Part shown: piece by piece, positions 41,606-51,773 of the stretch
How the letters are laid out: each line of letters begins with the position of its first letter
How positions within the stretch are numbered: position 1 is the stretch's first letter
Assembly: GCA_958435945.1 (NCBI GenBank)
Contig: CAUBIC010000001.1
Coordinates: 310,001-374,000, forward strand
Direction: 5' to 3'
DNA from: an uncultured Collinsella sp.
GTDB taxonomy: Bacteria > Actinomycetota > Coriobacteriia > Coriobacteriales > Coriobacteriaceae
Length of the DNA: 64,000 nucleotides
Translations under genes and position numbers: made by a program
The notes under the pieces: model-generated
What the model saw: only the letters and a program-made list of their open reading frames with translations
Databases searched by the model: none
Told to the model about the DNA's origin: nothing

Positions 41606-42382
41606 CTATTCGCTCAAGGGACGCAGCGATGCCTCCTCAAAATGGAAGGATCGCAAGCCGTCTTCCGTTTCGATACATGCGCGACCAAAGTCATCGACCG
41701 TTTGAAAGATGCCTCGTGCCAGCTCGTCTCCAGCGGGGGAGCGGGCGATAACGTGCTTCCCGATCCAATTGAGGTGAGCGATATATTCGTCGTGGACGGG
41801 CGCGAGCGGACCGGCGTCTTCTTCCTTGGCGTTGAGGCGCTCTGCCCAGGTATCTACAGCGTCTATAACTGCGTGATAGACCTCATCGAGGAGCATGTCG
41901 ACGGCGGGAACGCTCTCGTTGAGGTCCGAGAGGCCAATTGCCGCCAGGCCGCCATCGGGCACCTCTTGGGGCGTGTAGTTTACGTTGACACCAATGCCAC
42001 AGACGGCGAAAGGTTTGCCTTCGTTATCGCGTGCGGCCTCGACCAGAATGCCGCCGAGCTTGCGTCCTCGCGCGACCAGGTCGTTGGGCCATTTGAGGCC
42101 AATCTCGTTTGCAAGACCCTGCTTTTCGAGTGCTTCGAGCACCGCTAGGCCGCTGACGGCGGCAAGACCAGAGTGCTTTGCGGGATTAACGCATGGACGC
42201 AGGACAATCGAAAGCAATAGGTTGCCGGCGGTTGAATCCCACTTGTGGCCGCGCCGGCCGCGTCCTGCCGTTTGCGCGCGGGCGGCAAGTCCTGTGCCGT
42301 GCGGCGCACCCTGTTTTCCTGCCTCGAGCAGGTCATCGTTGGTCGATCCGGTTACGTCGACGATCGTTAATATGGCATCCAT
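41606..42382 (-). CDS. birA: Biotin--[acetyl-CoA-carboxylase] ligase
   Basis: A 258-residue biotin protein ligase that makes biotinyl-AMP and attaches biotin to the AccB lysine. Catalytic motifs: GSTNDDLLE, GRGRRGHKWDS (the GRGRxG adenylate loop), LKWPNDLV, KLGGILVE, GIGVNVNY. The N-terminal winged helix of bifunctional BirA repressors is absent, so this is a class I (enzyme-only) ligase. It is transcribed divergently from the fatty acid operon that contains accB, its substrate. The 176-nt spacer has operator-like dyads on the fabH side. Confidence 0.94.
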   Translation of the reverse strand: MDAILTIVDVTGSTNDDLLEAGKQGAPHGTGLAARAQTAGRGRRGHKWDSTAGNLLLSIVLRPCVNPAKHSGLAAVSGLAVLEALEKQGLANEIGLKWPNDLVARGRKLGGILVEAARDNEGKPFAVCGIGVNVNYTPQEVPDGGLAAIGLSDLNESVPAVDMLLDEVYHAVIDAVDTWAERLNAKEEDAGPLAPVHDEYIAHLNWIGKHVIARSPAGDELARGIFQTVDDFGRACIETEDGLRSFHFEEASLRPLSE

Positions 42383-42477
42383 AACGGCTGCTACCTCCTA
42401 AGTTAATAAGGCAATCGCGCAATGGTGTCGAGAGATAGACACAATGTGAAGCCTTTGTCGCATTTGGACAATTTAAT

Positions 42478-42539
42478 GTTAACACGTCAACAACGACTGA
42501 AATGCGCTATCCTCTCTTGGTCGATGTAAACACGTCAAC
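42478..42539 (+). promoter_or_regulatory. Paired operator-like dyads upstream of fabH
   Basis: Two copies of TGTWAACACGTCAACAAC (42477-42494 and 42525-42542). Each contains a dyad GTTNACnnGTNAAC (42478-42491; 42526-42539 with one departure). They flank a TATCCT -10 candidate at 42508-42513, so a bound protein would block initiation. The dyad differs from the known FapR and FabR operators; the regulator is not in the window. Confidence 0.6.
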
Positions 42540-42558
42540 AACTCAAAGGAGGTTAGTG

Positions 42559-43518
42559 ATGGGTTTCACGATTCTTGGAACAGGCTCGGCGCTTCCTAAG
42601 CGCAGTGTTTCCAATGACGAGCTGTCTGAGTTCCTCGATACCTCGGATGAGTGGATTTTTACCCGCACCGGTATCAAGAGCCGCCATGTCTGCACCACCG
42701 AGTTACTTGACGACCTTGCTGTAGCGGCGAGCGAGCGGGCACTCCAGGTGTCCGGAATCGACGCGAGCCAGCTGGATCTAATCGTCTGCTCGACGACGAC
42801 GGGTGACCACCTTGTTCCCGCTGAGGCGTGTGCCGTTGCTGAGCGACTAGGCGCGACGTGCCCTGCCTTCGATGTCTCGGCGGCCTGCGCCGGCTTCGTA
42901 TTTGCGCTCGATGTCGCCGAGGGCTATATCGCCCGCGGCCGTGCCGAGCGCGTGCTTGTCGTTGCTGCCGAGCAGATGACGCGCGCGCTCGACTGGACCG
43001 ACCGTGCCACCTGCGTGCTCTTTGGCGATGGGGCAGGCGCCGCAGTGATTGAGGCCGGGGGAGACAACCCCCTTGCCGTTGAGCTTTCGACGGCGCCCGA
43101 CGTCGAGACGTTGCACGTTCCCGGTCTAGTCGGTACCTCGCCGTTTAAGGCCTCCGCAGATAGCGAGAGCGTGCTGTCCATGAATGGCCGCCGTGTGTTC
43201 AAGTTCGGCGTCAACGCCATCTGCGACACGGTCCATAAGCTTGCGAGCGATGCGGGCATTTCGGTCGAAGATATCGATCATTTTGTATTCCATCAGGCTA
43301 ACGAACGAATCCTGAGCCAGGCGGTCAAGCGCCTGAGTGTGCCGGACGAGCGCGTGGTTCGCATGTTGCGCGAGACCGGCAACATTTCGAGCGCATGCAT
43401 TCCGCTTGCTCTCGATCGACTGGCAAATACCGGCGCGCTGCACGCGGGCGACACCATCGCCCTGGTCGGATTTGGCGCCGGCTTGGATGTAGGTGGCTAT
43501 CTACTTCGCTGGAAGTAG
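42559..43518 (+). CDS. fabH: Beta-ketoacyl-ACP synthase III
   Basis: A 319-residue thiolase-fold enzyme condensing an acyl-CoA with malonyl-ACP to start fatty acid synthesis. The catalytic triad is visible: Cys110 in VSAACAGF, His in VFHQANERI and Asn in ETGNISSA. WIFTRTGIKSRH is the CoA-binding region. The start at 42559 follows AAAGGAGG; a longer frame upstream covers the operator. First gene of the fatty acid operon; the enzyme's primer choice (acetyl or branched) is not readable. Confidence 0.96.
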   Translation: MGFTILGTGSALPKRSVSNDELSEFLDTSDEWIFTRTGIKSRHVCTTELLDDLAVAASERALQVSGIDASQLDLIVCSTTTGDHLVPAEACAVAERLGATCPAFDVSAACAGFVFALDVAEGYIARGRAERVLVVAAEQMTRALDWTDRATCVLFGDGAGAAVIEAGGDNPLAVELSTAPDVETLHVPGLVGTSPFKASADSESVLSMNGRRVFKFGVNAICDTVHKLASDAGISVEDIDHFVFHQANERILSQAVKRLSVPDERVVRMLRETGNISSACIPLALDRLANTGALHAGDTIALVGFGAGLDVGGYLLRWK

Positions 43519-43570
43519 TTGCACATAGGAAATGAAAACGCCCCTGGGGCACAAACAAAGGAGAACTACC

Positions 43571-43807
43571 ATGGCAGATCAGAAGACCTTCGAGCGCGTC
43601 TGCGACGTTATCCGCGAGACCGCCGGCCTTGACGATGTCGAGATGAAGCCCGAGTCCACGCTCGAGGAGATTGGCCTCGACAGCCTGGGTACCGTCGAGA
43701 TCCTCGTTGCCGTCGAGGACGAGTTTGGCATTGAGCTCGATACCGAGGAGAACCCCAAGACGGTCGGCGAGTTCGTCGATACGGTCGAGGCGGCATTGGA
43801 GAAGTAG
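43571..43807 (+). CDS. acpP: Acyl carrier protein
   Basis: A 78-residue acidic four-helix protein that carries growing acyl chains. The phosphopantetheine attachment site is Ser38 in IGLDSLGTVEI (most ACPs have DSLDxVE; here Gly replaces the Asp). Start at 43571 after AAAGGAG. It sits between fabH and fabK and its stop overlaps the region of the next start. The holo-ACP synthase gene is not nearby. Confidence 0.95.
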   Translation: MADQKTFERVCDVIRETAGLDDVEMKPESTLEEIGLDSLGTVEILVAVEDEFGIELDTEENPKTVGEFVDTVEAALEK

Positions 43808-43809
43808 TG

Positions 43810-44754
43810 ATGCTCAAGTCTCCTCTCTGCGATCTGCTCGGCATCGAGAAACCCGTGTTCCAGGGTGGTATGGCCTGGATTGCCGACGCCTCGCTGGCAT
43901 CTGCCGTGTCCGAGGCGGGCGGCTTAGGCATTATTGCGGCCATGAATGCCGACGCCGACTGGCTTCGCGACCAGATTCATGAGCTGCGCACCAAGACGGA
44001 TAAGCCCTTTGGCGTCAACGTCATGCTCATGAGCCCGTTTGCCGACGAGGTCGCGCAGGTCGTGATTGACGAGCGAGTGCCGGTCGTCGTGACGGGCGCC
44101 GGCAATCCCACCAAGTACATGAAGGCCTGGAACGAGGCGGACATCAAGGTCATCCCGGTCGTTGCCTCGGTGGCGCTGGCGCGCCTCGTGGCGCGTCGTG
44201 GGGCCACGGCGGTTGTTGCCGAGGGTACCGAATCAGGCGGCCATATTGGCGAGACCTCGACGATGGCACTGGTGCCGCAGGTTGTCGATGCGGTCGATAT
44301 TCCCGTCGTGGCCGCCGGCGGTATTGCCGACGGCCGCGGCGTGGCGGCCGCCTTTATGCTGGGCGCCGAAGGCGTGCAAGTGGGTACGCGCTTTCTGGTC
44401 GCAGACGAGTGCACCGTCTCGGAGCAGTACAAAGAGATGGTCCTGAAGGCCAACGACACTTCGACGCGTGCGACCGGTCGCTCGACGGGACATCCAGTGC
44501 GCGCCCTCAAGAGCCCCTTCACCAACGCCTATGCCAAGAGCGAGGGTTCCGGCGCGAGTGCCGAGGAGCTCGGTGCTATGGGAACCGGTGCGCTGCGTAA
44601 GGCCGCCAAGGACGGCAACTACGAAGAGGGTTCGTTTTTGTGTGGACAGATTGCCGGCATGGTCAACGAGCGCCAGAGCGCACGCGAAATCGTTGACGAC
44701 CTGGTCGTTGGCGCCGAGCATGTCCTGAAGGGTGCGTCCGCATGGGTAGCGTAG
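43810..44754 (+). CDS. fabK: Enoyl-ACP reductase II (FMN-dependent)
   Basis: A 314-residue TIM-barrel flavoprotein of the nitronate monooxygenase superfamily that reduces trans-2-enoyl-ACP. Motifs: KPVFQGGMAWIADASLASAV, GVNVMLMSP, the FMN phosphate loop (VAAGGIADGRGVAAAFMLGA, EGVQVGTRF) and EGTESGGHIG with the His near the flavin. FabK in place of FabI predicts natural tolerance to triclosan and other FabI inhibitors. The ATG at 43810 follows GGAGAAG; a GTG one codon earlier is also possible. It overlaps fabD by 13 nt. Confidence 0.94.
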   Translation: MLKSPLCDLLGIEKPVFQGGMAWIADASLASAVSEAGGLGIIAAMNADADWLRDQIHELRTKTDKPFGVNVMLMSPFADEVAQVVIDERVPVVVTGAGNPTKYMKAWNEADIKVIPVVASVALARLVARRGATAVVAEGTESGGHIGETSTMALVPQVVDAVDIPVVAAGGIADGRGVAAAFMLGAEGVQVGTRFLVADECTVSEQYKEMVLKANDTSTRATGRSTGHPVRALKSPFTNAYAKSEGSGASAEELGAMGTGALRKAAKDGNYEEGSFLCGQIAGMVNERQSAREIVDDLVVGAEHVLKGASAWVA

Positions 44755-45668
44755 CGTTTCTGTTTGCCGGTCAGGGTGCCCAGCATCCCGCGATGGGCGT
44801 CGATCTCATCGAAGCATCGCCGGCGGCTGCCGAGGTGTTCGCCATTGCTGACGAGGCGCGCCCGGGGACCAGCGAGCAGTGCCGGAGCGCCTCGAAAGAG
44901 GAGCTCTCGCAGACCGAGAACACGCAGCCTTGCGTGTTCGTGCACGACTTGGCTGTCGCCGTCGCCCTGCGCGAGCGCGGCGTGGTGCCTGCCGCCTGTG
45001 CGGGATTCTCGCTGGGCGAGGTCGCCGCGCTCACCTTTGCGGGGGCGTTCGATACGCGAGCGGGCTTTGAGCTCGTGTGCGAGCGCGCGGCGCTGATGGC
45101 CGCGGAGGCCGAGCGTCATCCGGGCGGCATGCGCGCCGTCATCAAACTTGATGCTGCGCAAGTCGAGAACCTGGCTGCGCAGGCCGGCGAGGACTGCTGG
45201 CCGGTCAACTACAACAGTCCCCAGCAGACGGTTGTGGCCGGAGCGCCCTATGCGCTGCAGACCCTCGACGTCCTAGTAAAAGAGGCTGGCGGCCGCGCCA
45301 TGAAGGTCGCGGTGTCGGGTGCATTTCATAGCCCCTATATGGCCGAGGCGACCTGTGGCCTTGCCGCATATATTGAGGCCGGTCACGCGCCGTCCCCGTT
45401 GCTCATTCCTGTTTTGGCAAATATGACAGCGGCGCCCTATCCGGCGGACCCCCAGACGGCATCGGATGTCTTGGCCAATCAGGTGAGCCATGCCGTGCGC
45501 TGGGTCGATACGCTGCATGCTCTGCAGGATCAAGGCATCGACACATTTATTGAGGTCGGCCCCGGCAAAACGCTGTCCGGCCTGATCAAGCGTACGTTGA
45601 GCGACGTTCGTGTGTATTCGTGCGAGACGGCCGAGCAGGTCGCAGCTATTGCCGACGAGCTCGCATAG
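44742..45668 (+). CDS. fabD: Malonyl-CoA:ACP transacylase
   Basis: A 308-residue enzyme moving malonyl units from CoA to ACP. N-terminal FLFAGQGAQHPAMG, nucleophile Ser90 in AGFSLGEVAAL (commonly GHSLGE; here Phe precedes the Ser) and the catalytic His in SGAFHSPYM. NYNSPQQTVVAG and VGPGKTLSGL complete the family pattern. Overlaps the fabK end by 13 nt, so translation is coupled. Confidence 0.95.
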   Translation: MGSVAFLFAGQGAQHPAMGVDLIEASPAAAEVFAIADEARPGTSEQCRSASKEELSQTENTQPCVFVHDLAVAVALRERGVVPAACAGFSLGEVAALTFAGAFDTRAGFELVCERAALMAAEAERHPGGMRAVIKLDAAQVENLAAQAGEDCWPVNYNSPQQTVVAGAPYALQTLDVLVKEAGGRAMKVAVSGAFHSPYMAEATCGLAAYIEAGHAPSPLLIPVLANMTAAPYPADPQTASDVLANQVSHAVRWVDTLHALQDQGIDTFIEVGPGKTLSGLIKRTLSDVRVYSCETAEQVAAIADELA

Positions 45669-45698
45669 TCCACAGGGCTGTAACCCGAAAGGAATGAC

Positions 45699-46472
45699 AT
45701 GGGCAACTTGAACAATGGCGCGCTCGAGCGCAACGACTCACGTCGCGTGGCACTGGTCACGGGCGGCTCGCGGGGTATCGGCCGCGCCTGCGCTATCGGT
45801 CTGGCGGAGGATGGCTACGATATCGCCGTCGTCTATGCCGGCAGCGTCGATGCGGCGCGCGAGACGTGCGACGCCTGCGAGGCGGCTGGCGCCACGGCGC
45901 GCTCATATCAATGTGACGTGGCCGACCCCGCTGCCGTCAACGCGTGCGTGGAAGCGGTCCTCAACGACTTTGGCTCCATTTGGGCGCTCGTCAACAACGC
46001 TGGCATCACCCGCGATGGCCTGCTCATGCGCATGGGCGATGACGCCTTCGATCGCGTGCTCGATGTCAATCTTAAAGGAACGTTTAACACGACGCGTGCG
46101 CTCACCAAGACCTTTATGCGCCAGCGCGGCGGCTGCGTCGTCAACATGAGCTCAGTCGTGGGCCTGATGGGTAATGCCGGGCAAGCCAACTACGCTGCCT
46201 CCAAGGCGGGCGTGATCGGCCTGACCAAGGCGGTGGCGCGCGAGCTTGCGCCCCGCGGTGTACGAGTGAACGCGGTCGCCCCCGGGTTTGTCGAGACAGA
46301 TATGACGGCAAAGCTCTCGGAGAAGGTGCGTACGGTAACCGAGGAGCAGATTCCCCTTAAGCGTATGGCGCAGCCCGAAGAGGTGGCCGGTGTGGTGCGA
46401 TTTTTAGTGAGCGATGCGGCTGCCTACATTACGGGCGAAGTCGTGCGCGTCGACGGTGGAATGGCGATGTAG
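45699..46472 (+). CDS. fabG: 3-oxoacyl-ACP reductase
   Basis: A 257-residue short-chain dehydrogenase reducing 3-ketoacyl-ACP with NADPH. Cofactor motif TGGSRGIGRA, NNAGIT, catalytic Ser in VNMSSVVGLMGN and the YAASKAG pair. The C-terminal ITGEVVRVDGGMAM is typical. The N-terminus has a 15-residue extension before the first strand (MGNLNNGALERNDSR). GAAAGGAATG precedes the start. Fifth gene in the operon. Confidence 0.96.
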   Translation: MGNLNNGALERNDSRRVALVTGGSRGIGRACAIGLAEDGYDIAVVYAGSVDAARETCDACEAAGATARSYQCDVADPAAVNACVEAVLNDFGSIWALVNNAGITRDGLLMRMGDDAFDRVLDVNLKGTFNTTRALTKTFMRQRGGCVVNMSSVVGLMGNAGQANYAASKAGVIGLTKAVARELAPRGVRVNAVAPGFVETDMTAKLSEKVRTVTEEQIPLKRMAQPEEVAGVVRFLVSDAAAYITGEVVRVDGGMAM

Positions 46473-46511
46473 AAACCAGGGCCGAAGAACGGCTTGGATG
46501 AGGAGACCATG

Positions 46512-47759
46512 ATGGAACAGAGAGTTGCAATCACCGGCATCGGTGCCGTATCGCCGCTCGGCAACACCGCGCTTGCCACCTGGGCGGCAATGTGCGCCGG
46601 CACGTGCGGCATCGGCCCGATCACGCACTTCGATACCGATGCGTTTGCCGTTAAGGTGGCGGCCGAGGTCAAGGGCTTTGACGGCAACGAGTACTTTGGC
46701 AAGCGTGACGCCAAGCACCTGGACCCCTGCGTCCAGTTTGCCCTGGCAGCGTCGGACGAGGCCATGCACGATGCGGGCTTTGATGTCGAGGGCGCCATTG
46801 ATCGCGAGCGCCTGGGCGTCTACGTGGGCTCGGGCGTGGGCGGCATGACGACGCTCGTCGACAACGTCCATACGATTGCCGAACGTGGGCCCCGCCGCGC
46901 ATCGCCCTATATGATCGCGATGATGATCCCCAACATGGCATCGGGCAATATCGCAATCCGCCACAAGGCAAAGGGGCCGACCCTGCCCGTCGTGACCGCT
47001 TGCGCCACCTCGGCCCATGCGGTGGGTGAGGCGTTCCGCGCCATCAAGCATGGCTATGCCGACGCGATCCTCGCGGGCGGCGCCGAGGCTGCAATTATCC
47101 CCGATGCCGTTGCGGGCTTTACGTCCTGCCGTGCATTGACCACCAACCCCGATCCCGCGACGGCCTGCCGTCCGTTCGATGCAGACCGCGACGGCTTTGT
47201 GATGGGCGAGGGCGCCTGCGTGCTCGTGCTCGAGAGCATGGAACATGCGCAGGCGCGCGGTGCGCACATTTATGCCGAGGTCGTGGGCTACGGCAACACC
47301 GATGATGCCTATCACATCACGAGCCCTGATCCCGAGGCTGCCGGCATTGCCCGCGCGATATCGCTGGCGGTGACCGAGGGCGACGTCAAGCCTTCCGAGG
47401 GTCTCTACATCAATGCCCACGGCACATCGACCAAGCTCAACGATTCGTCCGAGACGGCGGGCATTAAGCGTGCGCTCGGCGAGGACGCGGCGCGCGCCGC
47501 GCACGTCTCGTCGACTAAGTCGATGACCGGCCACATGATCGGTGCCACGGGCGCCATCGAGGTCATGGCCTGCGCCATGGCGCTCGAGCAGGGCGTGGTG
47601 CCGCCGACCATTAACTACCGCACGCCCGATCCCGCCTGCGATCTTGACTACACGCCCAATCGCGCAGTTCGCGCCGACCTTACCTGGGCGCTTTCGACCA
47701 ACCTAGGCTTTGGCGGGCACAACGCCGCCATCGCGCTGCGTAGATATACGAGGAGCTAG
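46512..47759 (+). CDS. fabF: Beta-ketoacyl-ACP synthase II
   Basis: A 415-residue elongation condensing enzyme. Catalytic Cys in VVTACATSAHA, the two His in NAHGTSTKLND and STKSMTGHMIGATG, and the GFGGHN near the C-terminus. Two adjacent ATGs (46509, 46512) are possible; GAGGAG gives better spacing to the second. No fabB-like second synthase is present in this operon. Confidence 0.96.
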   Translation: MEQRVAITGIGAVSPLGNTALATWAAMCAGTCGIGPITHFDTDAFAVKVAAEVKGFDGNEYFGKRDAKHLDPCVQFALAASDEAMHDAGFDVEGAIDRERLGVYVGSGVGGMTTLVDNVHTIAERGPRRASPYMIAMMIPNMASGNIAIRHKAKGPTLPVVTACATSAHAVGEAFRAIKHGYADAILAGGAEAAIIPDAVAGFTSCRALTTNPDPATACRPFDADRDGFVMGEGACVLVLESMEHAQARGAHIYAEVVGYGNTDDAYHITSPDPEAAGIARAISLAVTEGDVKPSEGLYINAHGTSTKLNDSSETAGIKRALGEDAARAAHVSSTKSMTGHMIGATGAIEVMACAMALEQGVVPPTINYRTPDPACDLDYTPNRAVRADLTWALSTNLGFGGHNAAIALRRYTRS

Positions 47760-47762
47760 AGC

Positions 47763-48236
47763 ATGGATTCCAAAAGACTTGCCGAGATAGCCGATGTTAT
47801 GGAGAACCGCGGCCTCACGCGCGTACGCGTTGAGGAGCCCGATGGCACCGCGGTCGAACTCGAGCGCGCGAGCGCCGCACAGCCGGTTGCCGTGCCCATG
47901 CCCATGCCGAGCGCTATGGCCGCTCCAGTTGCAGCTCCCACAGTCGCGCCTGCCGCACCGGAGCCCGCCGCGCAGACACCTGCCGCCGCACCGGAGCCCA
48001 AGGGCACCGAGGTGACCGCTCCCATGGTCGGCGTTTTCTATGCTGCCCCGGCGCCGGGCGACGAGCCGTTTGTGCACGTGGGCTCTAAGGTCAAGGCCGG
48101 CGAGACCCTCTGCATCATCGAGGCCATGAAGGTTCTCAACGAGGTGACGGCCGAGGCAGACGGCGAGGTGCTCGAGATCTGCGTGGCCGACGGCGACCTC
48201 GTGGAGTTTGGCAGCTGCCTCATGAGGATCGGATAG
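47763..48236 (+). CDS. accB: Biotin carboxyl carrier protein of acetyl-CoA carboxylase
   Basis: A 157-residue protein. N-terminal helical segment (residues 1-37), a flexible Pro/Ala linker (about 38-82), and the biotinyl domain with the biotinylation site Lys123 in IIEAMKVLNEV. BirA, encoded divergently at the other end of the operon, should biotinylate it. It carries carboxybiotin between AccC and the AccDA fusion. The start lies 3 nt after the fabF stop. Confidence 0.96.
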   Translation: MDSKRLAEIADVMENRGLTRVRVEEPDGTAVELERASAAQPVAVPMPMPSAMAAPVAAPTVAPAAPEPAAQTPAAAPEPKGTEVTAPMVGVFYAAPAPGDEPFVHVGSKVKAGETLCIIEAMKVLNEVTAEADGEVLEICVADGDLVEFGSCLMRIG

Positions 48237-48245
48237 GTGATGTCC

Positions 48246-48668
48246 ATGAACAAAGAAGAGCTCAAGAAGCTGTTGCCGCATCGCGAGCCGATGCTTTTGC
48301 TCGACGAGGCCGAGCTGGTGGGCGACGAGGCCCACGGCAAGATCACGATCACGGGCGACGAGTACTTTTTGCAGGGGCATTTTCCGGGAAACCCGGTGGT
48401 CCCCGGCGTGATTCAGTGCGAGATGCTCGCCCAAAACTGTTGCGTGCTGCTGATGGGCGACGAGGAAGCGCGCGGCGCGACGCCGTTCTACACGAGTCTG
48501 GACAAGGTGCGCTTTAAGCGTCCGGTGCGCCCGGGCGACACGGTTGATCTGGTGTGCACCATCACGCGTGCGCGCGGGCCGTTCCGCTTTGCGACGGGTA
48601 CTGCGAGCGTCAACGGTGAGGTTTGCTGCCGCGCCGATATGTCTTTTGCACTCATGCACGAAAGTTAA
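48246..48668 (+). CDS. fabZ: 3-hydroxyacyl-ACP dehydratase
   Basis: A 140-residue hot-dog fold enzyme that dehydrates 3-hydroxyacyl-ACP. The catalytic His45 is in LQGHFPGNPVVPGV and the Glu in QCEMLAQ; start of family homology is LLPHREPMLLLDE. Of three in-frame starts (GTG 48237, ATG 48240, ATG 48246) the last is best spaced from GGATAGG. No fabA is present, so unsaturated fatty acids would need another route. Confidence 0.95.
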   Translation: MNKEELKKLLPHREPMLLLDEAELVGDEAHGKITITGDEYFLQGHFPGNPVVPGVIQCEMLAQNCCVLLMGDEEARGATPFYTSLDKVRFKRPVRPGDTVDLVCTITRARGPFRFATGTASVNGEVCCRADMSFALMHES

Positions 48669-48678
48669 GGAAGGCTTC

Positions 48679-50008
<1,330 letters not shown>

Positions 50009-50022
<14 letters not shown>

Positions 50023-51733
50023 AAAAGCGAAGACGGTCAACGTCCTCGAGGGGCCGATGACCGAGTCGTGCGCCGAGTTTCCCGCGCGCCACGTGTTTAT
50101 CAAGTGTCCGGAGTGCCGCCGCGTGATCGATGAGGCACGCCTGCACGACAACCTCGAGGTCTGCCCTCGTTGCGGCAAACACTTTCGCGTGAGCGGTCGC
50201 GCGCGCATGCGCATGACGGTCGACGAGGGAACGTTTGAGGAATGGGATGCCAATCTGGCGTCGGAGGATTTCCTCTCGTTTCCCAGCTATGCCGACAAGC
50301 TCAAGAGCGTGAGCGAGCGTTCGGGCGAGCGCGATGCCGTTGTGTGCGGCAAGGGCAAAATCTGCGGTTGCGATACGGCGCTCTTCTTTATGGACGCCAA
50401 CTTTATGATGGGCTCGATGGGTTCCGTGGTGGGCGAGAAGATCTGTCGCACATTTGAGCATGCGACCGAGCTGGGATTGCCAGTTGTCGGCTTTACCGTT
50501 TCGGGCGGTGCACGCATGCAAGAGGGCGTGACATCGCTTATGCAGATGGCCAAGATTTCTGCGGCGGTTAGGCGCCACAGTGAGGCGGGCGGCCTGTATA
50601 TCACGGTGCTCACCGACCCCACGACCGGCGGCGTAACCGCGAGCTTTGCCATGGAGGGCGATATTATCCTGGCCGAGCCCGATGCCCTGACGGCATTTGC
50701 CGGCCCGCGCGTGATCGAGCAGAACATGTACAAGCGCCTGCCCAAGGGATTCCAGCGCTCCGAGTTTTTGCTGGAGCACGGCTTTTGCGATGCCGTCGTT
50801 CCGCGTGGCGAGATTACGCTCACGGTGGGCGAGCTGCTGGCGCTGCACGAAGGGCACGTGCCCGGCCTGGGGGCACCGCACGAGATTGTGCATACGGGTC
50901 GCCGCGGCAAAAAGTTGGGACACTTGTTCAAGCGCTCGGCCGCACCAAAAACCGCGCTCGAGATTGTCAAACAGACCCGCTCGGCAGATCGCGCCACGGC
51001 AGGCGAGATGATCTCGCTGGGCCTGGATGGATTTGTGGAGCTGCACGGCGACCGCTACTTTGGCGACGACGCCGCTGTGGTGGCTGGCATTGGCTGGAAA
51101 GACGGGCGCCCCGTAACGGTCATCGCCATCGAGCGCGGCACCACGACCAAAGAGCGCATGCGTCGCAACTTTGGCATGGCACATCCCGAGGGCTACCGCA
51201 AAGCGCGTCGCCTTATGCGCCAGGCCGAAAAGTTTGGTCGACCGGTTCTGTGCCTGGTCGATACTTCGGGCGCGTTTTGCGGCATCGGTGCCGAGGAGCG
51301 CGGCCAGGGCGAGGCGATTGCCCAGAATCTCATGGAGATGAGCGGCCTTAAGACGCCGATTGTCTCGGTGGTGACAGGCGAGGGCGGCTCTGGTGGCGCG
51401 CTGGCGCTATCCGTGGCCGACCGCATCCTGATGCTCTCGAGCTCGGCCTATTCGGTCGTGAGCCCCGAGGCCTGTGCGTCGATCCTGTGGAAGGATACCG
51501 ACCGCGCGAATGAGGCCGCCGAGGCGCTGAAGCTCACGGCTCCCGATCTGTTGGCGCTCGGCATCATCGACGGCATTGTTGACGATAGGGGCCTGTCGCA
51601 TGAGGAGATCGCCGGTGCCGTCATGTCCTCGGCATTTGATGCCTTCGATACGCTTGGGCAGCTCGACGAGGCGACCCTCACAAACCTCCGCTACGAAAAG
51701 TACCGCGCAATCGGTCAGTACCGCACGATGTGA
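50009..51733 (+). CDS. accDA: Fused acetyl-CoA carboxylase carboxyltransferase beta-alpha (AccD-AccA)
   Basis: A 574-residue protein joining both carboxyltransferase subunits. The AccD part (about 1-285) begins with the zinc ribbon Cys33, 36, 52 and 55 and has FTVSGGARMQEGV and LTDPTTGGVTASFAM. The AccA part (about 310-574) has RSADRATAGEMISLGLDGF, CLVDTSGAFCGIGAEERGQG and GEGGSGGALAL. It transfers the carboxyl group from AccB to acetyl-CoA to give malonyl-CoA. In E. coli these are two genes; fusion fixes the ratio. The ATG at 50009 overlaps accC; an ATG at 50015 is also possible. Confidence 0.95.
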
Positions 51734-51773
51734 CAAAGGGGCAGCCCGCATGTCACATTGGGAAAGGCGTTCC

